Shown here one piece after another: positions 32,164 to 32,176 of a DNA stretch of 32,176 nt. The first letter of the stretch is position 1, and every line of letters begins with the position of its first letter. The DNA lies in the NCBI GenBank assembly GCA_003141555.1, contig PLMN01000026.1, positions 1 through 32,176 of the forward strand. The letters run 5' to 3'. This DNA comes from Candidatus Aminicenantota bacterium (GTDB taxonomy: Bacteria > Acidobacteriota > Aminicenantia > Aminicenantales > UBA4085). The notes under the pieces were generated by a model that worked only from the letters and a program-made list of their open reading frames with translations, searched no databases and was not told the origin of the DNA. A program made the position numbers and the translations under genes.

Positions 32164-32176
32164 CTATGATGGCGAA

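Overview
The window looks like a stretch of chromosome from a GC-rich, Gram-negative bacterium. An outer-membrane porin sits beside a complete pst/pho locus, and promoters match the sigma-70 type (TTGACA-like, 16-18 bp, TATAAT-like). The mix of GTP-type PEPCK, a saccharopine-route lysine degradation pair and a MEMO-family gene would fit Acidobacteriota/Aminicenantes-like lineages. That placement is inference only; there is no rRNA here to test it.

Layout. (1) 1-2556: a probable end of an IS21-like element at the left edge, then an HU-type DNA-binding protein and GTP-dependent PEP carboxykinase (both minus strand, each with a recognisable promoter), then tRNA-Asn(GTT). (2) 2545-15623: a 13-kb genomic island set exactly between two 14-bp copies of the tRNA-Asn 3' end. 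It holds one seven-gene plus-strand operon: SNF2-type helicase, GHKL ATPase protein with a truncated AlbA_2 domain, OLD-like ATPase/TOPRIM nuclease, type III Mod methyltransferase, DUF1016 PD-(D/E)XK nuclease, type III Res, and a Fic protein. Five of the six junctions are 4-nt start/stop overlaps. No integrase lies between the att-like repeats. (3) 15625-17074: two tandem paralogous metallo-beta-lactamase-fold hydrolases (minus), one with a signal peptide. (4) 17214-25210: a phosphate regulon of porin, pstS, pstC, pstA, pstB, phoU, then phoB-phoR, with four 11-bp-phased repeats resembling a Pho box before the porin. (5) 25243-28443: a two-TM protein of unknown function, folK, a UPF0102 (YraN) nuclease-like protein and cysS. 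(6) 28585-32068: lysine-ketoglutarate reductase, saccharopine dehydrogenase and a MEMO/AmrB-family protein in one operon. A REP-like inverted repeat closes the window.

How the genes work together. The island reads as a type III restriction-modification core (Mod + Res) embedded among extra nuclease, ATPase and helicase genes and closed by a Fic gene. It is a plausible composite anti-phage unit that I cannot match to a named system. The pst/pho block senses and imports phosphate, with PhoU/PhoR/PhoB likely controlling the porin and transporter through the phased repeats. The LKR and SDH genes together should convert lysine plus 2-oxoglutarate through saccharopine to aminoadipate semialdehyde plus glutamate.
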